The notes under the pieces: model-generated
Told to the model about the DNA's origin: nothing
What the model saw: the letters and a program-made list of their open reading frames with translations, nothing else
Database searches by the model: none
Position numbers and translations under genes: made by a program
NCBI GenBank assembly: GCA_965246845.1
Contig: CBDFFR010000012.1
Location: 434,001-498,000, forward strand
Reading direction: 5' to 3'
From: JBBRMW01 sp965246845
Lineage (GTDB): Bacteria; Chloroflexota; Anaerolineae; Aggregatilineales; UBA2796
Length of the DNA: 64,000 nucleotides
Shown here: in pieces, positions 43,519 through 52,074 of the stretch
How positions within the stretch are numbered: position 1 is the first letter of the stretch
How the letters are laid out: the number at the start of each line of letters is the position of its first letter

Positions 43519-43540
43519 GGGTGGACATATAGGTCCGCTC
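43519..43540. repeat. Interspersed palindrome, copy upstream of the PrsW-like gene
   Basis: GGGTGGAC (43519-43526), loop ATATAG, GTCCGCTC (43533-43540). It is imperfect: two arm positions differ. It stands just before the start of the next gene, where transcription or translation could be affected. Confidence 0.65.
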
Positions 43541-43550
43541 CTACACCAGA

Positions 43551-44531
43551 TTGAATGCCAAAAGGAAGCAGCGAAAAAATCCCGTGAACCCACGCCTGAA
43601 CGCCGTCCCGCGCCCGACTCTGCTCACCCCGCCGGAAAATGCCGCGATGCGCAAACGCCCACCGCGCCCAGTCTATCGCAGCGCGTTCATCGAATGTATA
43701 GCGCTGCTGATCTTCGCGGGTGTGCTGTATTTTGCGGCGCGGCTATTGCCGGTCGCGACGGGCAACACCTCACGCCTCGCCCTTGGCACGGGGATCGCGC
43801 TGTTGCCGCTCGGTCTGTGGTTCGTCATCTCGTATCGCGGCGAAATGCGGACCGGGTTCCCGCGCAAACGGTTAATCCTCGTCGTGGGGCTAACAGCGCT
43901 GGCCGCTAACGGGATTGGCGTGCCGCTCGTCAACCGCATTTTCGAGGTGGATGAATGGCTCGCGACTACCAGCGGCTTGCAGCGTGTGATTGGTTATGCA
44001 CTGACGGCGGGATTCACGCAGGAATTCATCAAACTGGCGGTCGTGCGCTTCACCGTCTGGGAGAACGACATCCGCACCCGCCGCGATGGGATTGCGTACA
44101 GCCTTGCGGCCTCGGTCGGCTATGCAGGGGTGCTATCGCTCACATATATCCTCGCGGATACGGCGAACGCACCGGACCTCGCGGCGGTGGCACTGCGCGT
44201 GGCCGGGTTCACGCTCTCGCAAATGGCGATTGGGACGATCTGCGGCTATGCGCTGGCTGACCTGCGTATCGGGCGACCTGCGGTGTTGTGGCTGCCACTT
44301 GGCCTCGCGCTAGCGGCGCTGATGGAAGGGATTTTTGTCGCGCTGCGGGCGGGCGTGATCGTGAGCAGTATCGGCACGAACGCGGCGGGTGTGCAGACCA
44401 CGAATGGCAGCCAGTTGATCAGCAGTCTGGGTGTGGCGGCGGTCCTGTTGGTTATTCTCTTCGCAGCAACGAACTTTATGATCAATAGCACCGACGCGCG
44501 CGAACGGCGTAGCCCGGAGTTTCACCGTTGA
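43551..44531 (+). CDS. PrsW-like polytopic membrane protein
   Basis: A protein of up to 326 residues with about eight membrane helices (first helix FIECIALLIFAGVLYFAA). FTQEFIKLAVVRF near residue 157 resembles the EExxK motif of PrsW-type membrane proteases, and GIAYSLAASVGYA and SQMAIGTICGYALAD fit the other conserved helices. The first Glu of the EE pair is Gln here, so proteolytic activity is uncertain. Starts are ambiguous: TTG 43551 (as given), GTG 43584 and ATG 43647 are all in frame, and none has a strong ribosome site. The next gene starts within its stop codon (TTGA). Confidence 0.6.
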   Translation: MNAKRKQRKNPVNPRLNAVPRPTLLTPPENAAMRKRPPRPVYRSAFIECIALLIFAGVLYFAARLLPVATGNTSRLALGTGIALLPLGLWFVISYRGEMRTGFPRKRLILVVGLTALAANGIGVPLVNRIFEVDEWLATTSGLQRVIGYALTAGFTQEFIKLAVVRFTVWENDIRTRRDGIAYSLAASVGYAGVLSLTYILADTANAPDLAAVALRVAGFTLSQMAIGTICGYALADLRIGRPAVLWLPLGLALAALMEGIFVALRAGVIVSSIGTNAAGVQTTNGSQLISSLGVAAVLLVILFAATNFMINSTDARERRSPEFHR

Positions 44532-45133
44532 CCGTCCTCGTCACAAACGCGGAATCTACGACGCCGCGCCAACGCCTCGCAACTTGGCTGGCGATTGGCT
44601 TGACGGCGGTTGCACTGGCTGCCGGGTTGGTGTTGCGCACAAATATCGAGAGCGGGTCGACCCCATTCACGGATAATCGCGTCGGGGTCGCGCTGCGCTA
44701 TCCGTCCGGTTGGCTGCTGGAGCGCGGCGAGTCGGGCGGCGAATTGATCATGCGCGCCGAAGACCCGGCGGCGCTTCCCTTCAAGACGACGTTGAGCCTA
44801 ACGGTGCTGACGACGGGACCCGATGCCAGTATGAACGATGTGACCGACCTGCTCACGATCCGGCGTGCGGGGCAGCTTCCCTCCTACACCACGCTCGATG
44901 TTACGCCAACGACACTCAGCGGACGCCCCGCGACGCGCCTTGATTACGCCTATGCGACGACAGAGACGAACCCCGCGCTGCGGACGCTGCCCGTGATCGT
45001 CCTCGGTACGGATATTATCGTCACGTTGCGCGGGCAAACCTATGTCGTCACATATCTGACGGAAGCGCGATCGACAGAGCGTAACCAGCGCTATTTCGAT
45101 CTGTTCGTGCGTCGGCTGGAATTACGGAGCTGA
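44528..45133 (+). CDS. Membrane-anchored protein with PsbP-like domain
   Basis: A 201-residue protein starting at TTG 44528, which overlaps the preceding stop (TTGA), so translation is coupled. One N-terminal helix (WLAIGLTAVALAAGLVL) anchors it. The external part contains RVGVALRYPSGWLLERG and YVVTYLTEARSTERNQRYFDLF, a pattern of PsbP-like domains in bacterial lipoprotein-type proteins. The function is not known. It sits between the PrsW-like gene and a serine protease-like gene, all on one strand and close together, which suggests a common envelope role. Confidence 0.65.
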   Translation: MTVLVTNAESTTPRQRLATWLAIGLTAVALAAGLVLRTNIESGSTPFTDNRVGVALRYPSGWLLERGESGGELIMRAEDPAALPFKTTLSLTVLTTGPDASMNDVTDLLTIRRAGQLPSYTTLDVTPTTLSGRPATRLDYAYATTETNPALRTLPVIVLGTDIIVTLRGQTYVVTYLTEARSTERNQRYFDLFVRRLELRS

Positions 45134-45178
45134 ATTTGGTCAAATTGAAGTTGTTGTGCGCGGGCCTGCGCGCTGATT

Positions 45179-47449
45179 ATGGCGCTTATGTCGCCCGTGA
45201 CACAGCCTGCATCCGCGCAAACGACCGGGCTGGATGAGGTCAACGCGCAGCGCGCAACGGTATTGATTACGCAATTGGCGCGCGCGGCAAGCGGCGACCC
45301 GCTCATCTCGTGCATCGGGACCGGAACGCTCGTCACTGCTGACGGCTTGATCCTGACGAACGCGCACACCGCGCGCGGGAGCGCCCGCTGCAAGACCGAC
45401 TCGCTGCTGATCAGCCTGACGGCACGCCCCGGCGCTTCACCTGTACCGACCTATTATGCGGAAGTCCTCGCGGCGAATGCGCAAACCGATCTGGCGGTGC
45501 TGCAAATCGCGCGCACGCTCGACGGTCGCGCCGTCAACCGGAGCGCGTTGAGCCTGCCCTTCGTCGAAATCGGGAGCAGTGAGGACCTCGCGCTGGATGA
45601 AACGCTGACCGTGATAGGCTACCCCGGACCGGAAGACAAACCTGCCGCTGGGACCACGAATAGCGCGGCGGTCGCGATCCGGCGCGGGACGATCACCAAT
45701 TTCATCGACGAGGCGCAGACGGGCGACCGCGCCTGGCTCAAGACGAACGCGGTGATCACCGCGCGCATGAGCGGCGGCGGCGCATTCAATAAAACAGGCA
45801 AGCTGGTCGCGATCCCGGCAGGCGAGCGGTCGGGCGAGGCGCGTAGCGCGTGCCGCCTCGTGCAGGATACGAACAGCGACGGGCGGATCGACAGCAACGA
45901 TACATGCATCCCCGGCGGTGGCTTCATCGACAGCCTGCGCCCGGCGCGGCTGGCGCGTGGGCTGGTGCGCGGGGCGCAGCTTGGCTTGGGTTTTGGCAAG
46001 ACGAGCGCGAGCGTCGAACTGCCTGCGCCAGACGGTGCGCCGACCTTCGCCCGCCTGATTTTCTCGACGGGGGTGAGCGCGTCCGGGATGCCCAATAGCA
46101 TTGTCACCAGCGCGCCGACGGGGACCAAATCGCTGTATCTGTTCTTCGATTATCGCAACCTGAGCGCGCAGACGATTTACGAACTGCGTACCACCGTCGA
46201 TGGCGTCCCGAACGCGACGTTCAGCCTCTCGCCTGCGGCATGGAGCGGTGGGCAGGAAGGATTATGGTACATCGGCGCGAAGGAACAGGTCTGGCCGAAC
46301 GGCCAATATGTGTTCACGCTGTTGATTGATGGGCAGCGCGCAGCCAGCGCGAACTTCACGGTCGGCGGCGGTGCGAAGGACATCCCGACCTTCTCCGATA
46401 TTCTATTCGGGATTTCGGACCCGGCGCGCTCGGTCGTGATCACCGGGACTGTTCTGCCCCCGAATACGACGATCAACGCTGAATTTTTATATAGCAGCGT
46501 CCCTGATAAAGCGACGTGGCGGCAGGTCTGGTATTTCGAGGGGCGTCCGATCACGCAGAACCCGCAGCCCATCGAATGGAAGGATGGCGCGAGTGGCAAG
46601 AAGCGCGTCACGGCGGGCGTAACCGGGCAGGATACACTGATCGCGGGACGCTATCGGCTCGAACTATACTTAAATGAGGCGCTTGCCGCGACTTCCGATT
46701 TCGTGATGGCCGGGAGCGCGAGCGGTGGGCGTGTACGCGTCTTCGATGACCCGGCGTTCAGCGCGGAACAGCCGACTTTCGGCAGCGTCACGGAGAAAGA
46801 CGCGAGCGGGAAGCAAGTTACAGTGCAGCGCGTCACCAACGCGAACGCAGCGTATCCGAACACGGTGCAGCGCCTGTACGCGGCCTTCCAGTGGTCGAAT
46901 ATTGCGCCCGGCACGCTCTGGACATGGCGGCTGACGGTCGATGGCAGCCCGCTCTTCGAGCAGACGCAGCCCTGGCGCGGCGCTGCCGACCAGCCGTATT
47001 TCTGGTTGCAATTCGACGCTACAGAACACTTCCCGGATGCGTCGTTCGCGCTGGAACTCTACGTCGAAGGTATCCTGACGGGGACGAGCACCGTCAAGAT
47101 CGGAATCGGGCAGCTCCCGGTGAACACGTTTTTGCTATCGTCGGGTGTGCAAATGCAGGGGCGCATTATCGACGCGGAGACGCGGCGCGGGATCGCAGGC
47201 GTGACGTTTATTGTCATCAAGGGGACCGTCATCACGCGCGAGTTCACCTGGAACCGCGAGGAGATCGTACAGATGAGCGTCACTGACGCGGACGGGCAGT
47301 TCCAGCTATCACGGCTGCTCCCGCGCAACGATACCTACAACATCCTGATCGTCGGACGCGGCTATCTGCCTGTCTCGACGGATGGCTTGCAAATCGACGC
47401 CAACACACCGAGTCCGTTTACGCTGGCGATTGAATTGAACAAGGATTAG
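45179..47449 (+). CDS. Secreted trypsin-like serine protease with beta-domain C-terminus
   Basis: A protein of 756 residues from ATG 45179. The N-terminal 250 residues are a chymotrypsin-fold protease of the S1C kind: LVTADGLILTNAHTARG gives His, QTDLAVLQIAR gives Asp and ARMSGGGAFNKTG gives Ser. EF-hand-like DTNSDGRIDSNDTC is inserted after it. Four or more beta-sandwich-like domains follow (for example IFSTGVSASGMP, LFFDYRNLSAQTIYELR) and a carboxypeptidase-regulatory-like domain (IIDAETRRGIAGVTF). The visible N-terminus (MALMSPVTQPASAQT) looks like only the second half of a signal peptide; the first half (LVKLKLLCAGL) is in another frame from TTG 45136. Confidence 0.75.
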   Translation: MALMSPVTQPASAQTTGLDEVNAQRATVLITQLARAASGDPLISCIGTGTLVTADGLILTNAHTARGSARCKTDSLLISLTARPGASPVPTYYAEVLAANAQTDLAVLQIARTLDGRAVNRSALSLPFVEIGSSEDLALDETLTVIGYPGPEDKPAAGTTNSAAVAIRRGTITNFIDEAQTGDRAWLKTNAVITARMSGGGAFNKTGKLVAIPAGERSGEARSACRLVQDTNSDGRIDSNDTCIPGGGFIDSLRPARLARGLVRGAQLGLGFGKTSASVELPAPDGAPTFARLIFSTGVSASGMPNSIVTSAPTGTKSLYLFFDYRNLSAQTIYELRTTVDGVPNATFSLSPAAWSGGQEGLWYIGAKEQVWPNGQYVFTLLIDGQRAASANFTVGGGAKDIPTFSDILFGISDPARSVVITGTVLPPNTTINAEFLYSSVPDKATWRQVWYFEGRPITQNPQPIEWKDGASGKKRVTAGVTGQDTLIAGRYRLELYLNEALAATSDFVMAGSASGGRVRVFDDPAFSAEQPTFGSVTEKDASGKQVTVQRVTNANAAYPNTVQRLYAAFQWSNIAPGTLWTWRLTVDGSPLFEQTQPWRGAADQPYFWLQFDATEHFPDASFALELYVEGILTGTSTVKIGIGQLPVNTFLLSSGVQMQGRIIDAETRRGIAGVTFIVIKGTVITREFTWNREEIVQMSVTDADGQFQLSRLLPRNDTYNILIVGRGYLPVSTDGLQIDANTPSPFTLAIELNKD

Positions 47450-48228
47450 CGAGGCAAAAACCGTTTGCGATACTGCGTCGGCGTCTCCTGTGTGAAACGG
47501 CGGAAGTTGTGATTGAAGGCGCTAACGCTTTCAAAGCCAACGGCATAGGCTATTTCGATGACGGGCATATCCTGTTTTGCGAGAAGTTCCATCGCGCGTA
47601 ACATGCGCGCCCGCCCGATGAACTGTCCACAGGAAATATGGGTTTCTTCGGCAAAGCGACGGGTGAGCGTGCGTTGCGAAATATTGAGTTTCTGCGAAAG
47701 CTGCTCGACACCAAGTGGCGAACCAAGATTATTGATGATGTAGTCGAGTGCGTGGGTAAGCTCCTCCGAACGCACCTGTGGCAGCCAGAACTGCTCAGGA
47801 GTCGCCGCCAACTCCAGACAAACCCCCGCGACGGATGCGAAAAAGCGCTCCGCTGCGTCGTCACCGGGAACGCGGTCAATGCCCCAGCGCATGGCGTAGA
47901 CGATCATCTCACGCGCCAGCGGCGTTACAGAGAACACGCGACAATTGAAGGGCAGCAGCGCGATACTGCCTTTGGCAAAAAGGATCGAGCTACTGGTTAC
48001 GTGCGCTTTGGCATGGATACGGATCAGCACATCTGCCGCAACCCATGCTGCACGCTGCGGCGGCAACATCCATTGCCGATCATCAACATCAAGTGTGAAT
48101 GCCCCACTGGAGGCATACAGCAAATAATGACCTGGGAAGCGCTGCCAATCCGCATCCAGCGCGGGCAAATCCTGATTGATGCCGAACGTGAAATCCGGGA
48201 TGTGAAGTGTCGCCGTATCCTGACCCAT
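47446..48228 (-). CDS. AraC-family transcriptional regulator
   Basis: A 260-residue regulator. The N-terminal half is a cupin-like sensing domain (for example HYLLYASSGAFTLDVDDRQW, LPPQRAAWVA). The C-terminal 95 residues form the double helix-turn-helix of the AraC family: GVEQLSQKLNISQRTLTRRF and MPVIEIAYAVGFESVSAFNHNFRRF, ending TPTQYRKRF. It binds DNA and probably a small ligand. It converges with the protease gene, overlapping by four bases, and is divergent from nothing: the upstream region leads to the IS4 element. Its target is not apparent from the neighbourhood. Confidence 0.9.
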   Translation of the reverse strand: MGQDTATLHIPDFTFGINQDLPALDADWQRFPGHYLLYASSGAFTLDVDDRQWMLPPQRAAWVAADVLIRIHAKAHVTSSSILFAKGSIALLPFNCRVFSVTPLAREMIVYAMRWGIDRVPGDDAAERFFASVAGVCLELAATPEQFWLPQVRSEELTHALDYIINNLGSPLGVEQLSQKLNISQRTLTRRFAEETHISCGQFIGRARMLRAMELLAKQDMPVIEIAYAVGFESVSAFNHNFRRFTQETPTQYRKRFLPR

Positions 48229-48288
48229 GTATATCCACCTGCACGGACCCGAAAAAATCCAAATATACTAATGGCGGGTATGATGTAG

Positions 48289-48310
48289 GGGCGGACCGAT
48301 GTGTCCGCCC
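48289..48310. repeat. Interspersed palindrome at the left end of the IS4-type element
   Basis: GGGCGGAC (48289-48296), loop CGATGT, GTCCGCCC (48303-48310). It directly abuts the inverted repeat ATAGGCATCAAG of the insertion sequence. Confidence 0.85.
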
Positions 48311-49699
48311 ATAGGCATCAAGTTAAGGGGCAAGGGCGGACAAACGCTGAAAAGTAGAGGGATGGGCGCGGCGCTTGGTGGAGCGACAACGAGCAATAGT
48401 CCGGGCAATGAGGGCAATCGCCTGAACTAAACGGACGGTATCATAGAGGACGGCGGCGAGATGGAAGGCGTGTTTGTGAATAGTGGGGGCGGCCTTGAAC
48501 CAGGAACGGTCGAGCGAGTCGGCACAGCCCATAAGCAGGAGCCAGTGTTGAATAAGCAAGGCAATCAGTTTGGCATAGACCTCGCACAAGACACGCCAGG
48601 GATTAGCTGAACGGGCAGGGGACAGGCGCAAGCCGGACTTCCAGAGTTTGAAGAGGAGTTCAATTTGCCAGCGCACACGCATGAAAGTGAAGGCAGCAGG
48701 TGCGTCGAGACGCTGCGCGGGCAGGTCGGTGACGAGCAAGGTCCACTCACACAAGGCGAGCAGGTGTGGGCTAGACGGACGATTGCGACGGAGTGCTTCG
48801 CGTTGCAAGCGTGCGCGGCGCTGTTGAGCGACAGCGGGCGGGACCCGCTGCACTAACAAGCGCGCGGGAAAACGGTGGTGAGACAGATAGACCTGCGTTT
48901 CGGCGTGGTCGCCCACGACTTGCGTGGCGAGCCACTCCGGGGCTGACCAGACGCGCTGCTGCGCATCGACGCACTGCACGTTGGCGGGCAAGCGCGTGAG
49001 CCAATGCACCCCGCGTTGCGTCAACGCCTGCAAGCGTCGGATGCTGAAGTAACCGCTGTCGGCCAGATACAACGCACCCACTGGTAGCTCAGGCAGACCC
49101 GCCGTTTTGTCGCTGGCGCGTCCCGCCTCTAAATTCAAGTGCAAACCCCCACTACTGTAGTCCAGCACGGTTTGTACTTTCAGCCCCGCGCTTGTGCCGT
49201 TCTGGTTGCCACAACCCGCCCACAGTGTCCCTAAAGCAGCAGGCAGACTGAGCGTCGTACTATCCTGCACGTAGACCCCATTAAATGCGCCTAACGCGCC
49301 GACACTGCCCCCCTCCGCTTCCACCACCTGCTCCAGCCCAGCTTCCAGCACCATCCGCAAACACGTTGCCGCTTGCGCCGTGAACCGTTCTGCCAAGCCT
49401 TGTGCGCTTATCGTCACCCCGCATGTCCCCGCCGCCTGACTCAGTTCCTCCAAACTCGCCGCCGGGTTCGCCAACCATCCGAAGACCAGCGTTTGCACCA
49501 GGCTTGACCCGCGTAACTTGCGCACCCGTCGTACACACCCGCTGACCCGTCCTGCTGCATCGGCTACTTCCGTCAAGACCCACTGCATCTGCGCGCTCAC
49601 CTGCGCTATACTCGTCATCGGGGCTGTCCTTGTGAATCTGGTTTGTGGTTAAACTCATTTTCGCTCGGACTGCCCTTTTTTCCTTATCTTGATGCCTAT
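48311..49699 (-). mobile_element. IS4-type insertion sequence
   Basis: The element is bounded by perfect 12-base inverted repeats ATAGGCATCAAG (48311-48322) and CTTGATGCCTAT (49688-49699). The match continues with one mismatch to about 18 bases inward. It contains a single transposase gene on the minus strand. Outside each end stands a copy of the interspersed palindrome, arranged so that the inverted repeat could be counted as roughly 35-40 bases with mismatches. No ordinary short target duplication was recognised. Confidence 0.8.
48323..49618 (-). CDS. IS4-family transposase
   Basis: A 431-residue DDE transposase in an intact frame. The catalytic residues are Asp in YVQDSTTLSLP, Asp in YLADSGYFSIRRL and Glu in RWQIELLFKLWKSG, where the YREK-like spacing of the IS4 family is seen. 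It cuts and inserts the element at its inverted repeats. The frame is complete, so the copy may be active. Codon use and GC content are like those of the host. Confidence 0.9.
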   Translation of the reverse strand: MTSIAQVSAQMQWVLTEVADAAGRVSGCVRRVRKLRGSSLVQTLVFGWLANPAASLEELSQAAGTCGVTISAQGLAERFTAQAATCLRMVLEAGLEQVVEAEGGSVGALGAFNGVYVQDSTTLSLPAALGTLWAGCGNQNGTSAGLKVQTVLDYSSGGLHLNLEAGRASDKTAGLPELPVGALYLADSGYFSIRRLQALTQRGVHWLTRLPANVQCVDAQQRVWSAPEWLATQVVGDHAETQVYLSHHRFPARLLVQRVPPAVAQQRRARLQREALRRNRPSSPHLLALCEWTLLVTDLPAQRLDAPAAFTFMRVRWQIELLFKLWKSGLRLSPARSANPWRVLCEVYAKLIALLIQHWLLLMGCADSLDRSWFKAAPTIHKHAFHLAAVLYDTVRLVQAIALIARTIARCRSTKRRAHPSTFQRLSALAP

Positions 49700-49721
49700 G
49701 GGCGGACCCATGTGTCCACCC
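49700..49721. repeat. Interspersed palindrome at the right end of the IS4-type element
   Basis: GGGCGGAC (49700-49707), loop CCATGT, GTCCACCC (49714-49721), with one mismatch. It directly follows the right inverted repeat of the IS, mirroring the copy at 48289. Confidence 0.85.
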
Positions 49722-49737
49722 GAACACAGTACAAAGC

Positions 49738-50307
49738 CTAACCGATTTTCTGATTTTGCGTCATTTGGTCAAGTGCATGATCAATCTCCTCGAATGTGAG
49801 ATGTTCGCCTATGGCATTCGAGTAGAAGGCGGTCTGAATTCGCTGGTCCGGTCCGATCAGGAAGTCGGCAGGCAGCCGGAAAAAGTTTGCGCCATCTTCG
49901 CGCGTCAGCTTGTAACCAATAGCCTCAGCCTCGCGGATCATGCCGTTACGCCAGTCTTCATCGACCGGAGCCATGACTTTTTCCTGCGAGGTTTCCACAC
50001 CATAGCGATCATACAGCGTGGCGGTTGGGTCTGCGATGATCGGGAACGGCGCGTTCTGCTTCGACACGTTGGTCAGCACGCTCTCACGCGGCGACTCGAA
50101 CACCGCGACGACTTCCAGCCCTTGTTTATGATAGTCTCCATAACGCTGAATCAGGTGATGCACGCGCAGGTTGCACATCGCGCACGCGCCGTTGCGGAAG
50201 AAGGAAAGCAGGAGCAGTTTGCCCGCGTATGCCCGAAGCGATACGGGTTGTCCGAAGACGTCTTCGGTCTGGAAGTCAGGAGCGACTGTGTCCACTGTGA
50301 GTTTCAT
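49738..50307 (-). CDS. Peroxiredoxin-like (AhpC/TSA family) protein
   Basis: A 189-residue cytoplasmic thioredoxin-fold protein. The active site region is FFRNGACAMCNLRVHHL, with a CxxC pair in place of the usual single peroxidatic Cys context, and the N-terminus VAPDFQTEDVFGQPVSL is typical of AhpC/TSA members. It is expected to reduce peroxides or disulfides, with electrons from thioredoxin. The next gene, gltX, is divergent and about 210 bases away; the spacer holds the gltX promoter and no other feature that I can see. Confidence 0.85.
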   Translation of the reverse strand: MKLTVDTVAPDFQTEDVFGQPVSLRAYAGKLLLLSFFRNGACAMCNLRVHHLIQRYGDYHKQGLEVVAVFESPRESVLTNVSKQNAPFPIIADPTATLYDRYGVETSQEKVMAPVDEDWRNGMIREAEAIGYKLTREDGANFFRLPADFLIGPDQRIQTAFYSNAIGEHLTFEEIDHALDQMTQNQKIG

Positions 50308-50456
50308 AGGAGCCTTTCCGTAGTGAGGATTACGAGCCTACTTTACGACGGTTCTGCGCGGCAATCTTTCGCAATCGGGACAGATTCTTGCTCGAAACCG
50401 CCAATGATTGCGTTGCGTCAGAAACAACCCGGTTGTTCAACAACGTGTGTGCGGCA

Positions 50457-50486
50457 TTTACTCAGGTGACATGACGCGCGTATAAT
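50457..50486 (+). promoter_or_regulatory. Promoter of gltX
   Basis: TATAAT (50481-50486) is a perfect -10 box; TTTACT (50457-50462) is a fair -35 box with an 18-base spacer. They stand 35 bases before the GTG start of gltX. Confidence 0.6.
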
Positions 50487-50520
50487 GCAGCAACGGCATT
50501 TGTAAGCAAAAGAGGCTGTT

Positions 50521-52014
50521 GTGATCGATACATCCCGTCCCGTCCGCGTCCGCTTCGCGCCCAGCCCGACCGGGGATATGCACATCGGCGGCGGGCGTAC
50601 CGCGCTGTTCAACTGGCTCTTCGCGCGTCACTATAGCGGCGCGTTCATCCTGCGCATCGAAGATACGGATGAAAAGCGCTTTGTGGAGAATTCACAGCAG
50701 GGGATTATCGACGGGCTGCACTGGCTCGGCTTGCAGTGGGACGAGGGACCAGACATCGGCGGACCGTTCGGGCCGTATATCCAGAGCCAGCGCCTGCCGC
50801 TCTATCGCGAATGGGCGAAATGGCTGGTCGCGAATGGCAAAGCGTATCGCGCTTACGAGACGCCGGACGAACTCGAAATCATCAGCGCCGCACGCAAGGC
50901 GAAGGGGTTGCCGCCGGGTTATGACCGCCGGGGGCGCAACCTCGGCGCGGACGATTGGGCAAAATACGACGCGGAAGAGCGGCCTTTTGTCGTCCGCTTC
51001 AAAATGCCGCTTGAAGGCGAAACGACTGTAATGGACCTCGCACGCGGACCGATCACCGTGCAGAACGACCGGATGCAGGATTTGGTATTGCTCAAATCGG
51101 ATGGCTACCCGACCTATCATCTCGCCAACGTGGTCGATGATCACTTCATGCAAATTACGCACATCCTGCGCGCGGATGAATGGATCAGCACCGCGCCTGT
51201 GCATTTCCAGTTGTACGCAGCTTTCGCATGGGACATGCCGCAAATCGCGCACTTGCCCGTCATCCTCAAAATCGATGGCAAGGGCAAGATGAGCAAGCGC
51301 GATGAGGGCGCGGCGATCTCCTATTTCGTGAACGGCGGCTACCTGCCCGATGCAGTGACGAACTATTTGATCAACGTCGGCTGGAATTATGGCGAGAAGG
51401 ACGCGCAGGGCGAAGAGGTGCAGGTCTTCACGAAGGATGACGCCGCGCGCATCTTCGATGTGACGCGCGTATCGACCAGCGGCACGAAATTCGACCTTGT
51501 GAAGCTGCGCTGGCTGAATGGTTTGTACATCCGCAATATGGAGACGGAAGCGCTCGCGGATAAACTCGCCGCGCAGTTGGAAAGGGCGGGTTACACGGTC
51601 GATGCGACAAAGCTGATGAAAATCATCCCGATCATCCGCGAACGGATTCAATTGCTCACGGAGATTGCGGACATCGCGGGCTTTTTCTTCGAGGCCGACC
51701 TGCCGACGCCCGCCCCCGATCTGCTGATTCAGAAGAAAATGGATGCCGCGCAAGCTGCCAATTCGTTGCGCCGCGCGCGTGAGGTGCTTGCCGCACTCAC
51801 GGAATTCACCCCGCACCCGATGGAAGAGGCACTGCGCCCCGTTGCGGAAGAACTGGGCCTCAAGGCCGGGCAGTTCTTCGGGACGCTGCGCGTAGCCGTA
51901 ACGGGGCGCGCGGTCTCGCCGCCGCTGATGGAAAGCATGGAGATTATCGGGCGCGCGACGGTGCTGGAACGACTGGAACGAGCGCAGGCAGCGGTCGAGA
52001 AGGCGCTTGCCTAA
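50521..52014 (+). CDS. gltX: Glutamyl-tRNA synthetase
   Basis: A 497-residue class I synthetase that charges tRNA-Glu. The signature motifs are present: RFAPSPTGDMHIGGGRTAL near the N-terminus (HIGH type) and GKMSKRDEG near residue 257 (KMSKS type). The start is GTG 50521 with AGAGG five bases upstream. Length is normal for bacteria. Whether it also charges tRNA-Gln, as in organisms that make Gln-tRNA by amidation, cannot be told from the window. A bidirectional terminator follows. Confidence 0.95.
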   Translation: MIDTSRPVRVRFAPSPTGDMHIGGGRTALFNWLFARHYSGAFILRIEDTDEKRFVENSQQGIIDGLHWLGLQWDEGPDIGGPFGPYIQSQRLPLYREWAKWLVANGKAYRAYETPDELEIISAARKAKGLPPGYDRRGRNLGADDWAKYDAEERPFVVRFKMPLEGETTVMDLARGPITVQNDRMQDLVLLKSDGYPTYHLANVVDDHFMQITHILRADEWISTAPVHFQLYAAFAWDMPQIAHLPVILKIDGKGKMSKRDEGAAISYFVNGGYLPDAVTNYLINVGWNYGEKDAQGEEVQVFTKDDAARIFDVTRVSTSGTKFDLVKLRWLNGLYIRNMETEALADKLAAQLERAGYTVDATKLMKIIPIIRERIQLLTEIADIAGFFFEADLPTPAPDLLIQKKMDAAQAANSLRRAREVLAALTEFTPHPMEEALRPVAEELGLKAGQFFGTLRVAVTGRAVSPPLMESMEIIGRATVLERLERAQAAVEKALA

Positions 52015-52029
52015 AAATGACTAAAACAA

Positions 52030-52057
52030 AAAGAGCCGGGCAACTTGCCGGCTCTTT
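52030..52057. terminator. Bidirectional terminator between gltX and the SPFH gene
   Basis: AAAGAGCCGG (52030-52039) and CCGGCTCTTT (52048-52057) form a perfect ten-pair stem with an eight-base loop. The flanking A and T runs allow it to end transcription from both convergent genes. Confidence 0.88.
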
Positions 52058-52074
52058 CGCCTGAGTAGCGTGAA

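Noticed and set aside
43519..43540. Palindrome read as a terminator or operator of the PrsW-like gene
   Set aside because: The same palindrome occurs throughout the window in unrelated contexts and lacks a T run, so a gene-specific role is not supported.
38797..49721. TIR-TPR gene, peptide-binding gene and IS4 element read as a defence island
   Set aside because: The genes between are ordinary housekeeping, transport and envelope genes, and no second defence gene is recognised, so the island claim is not supported.
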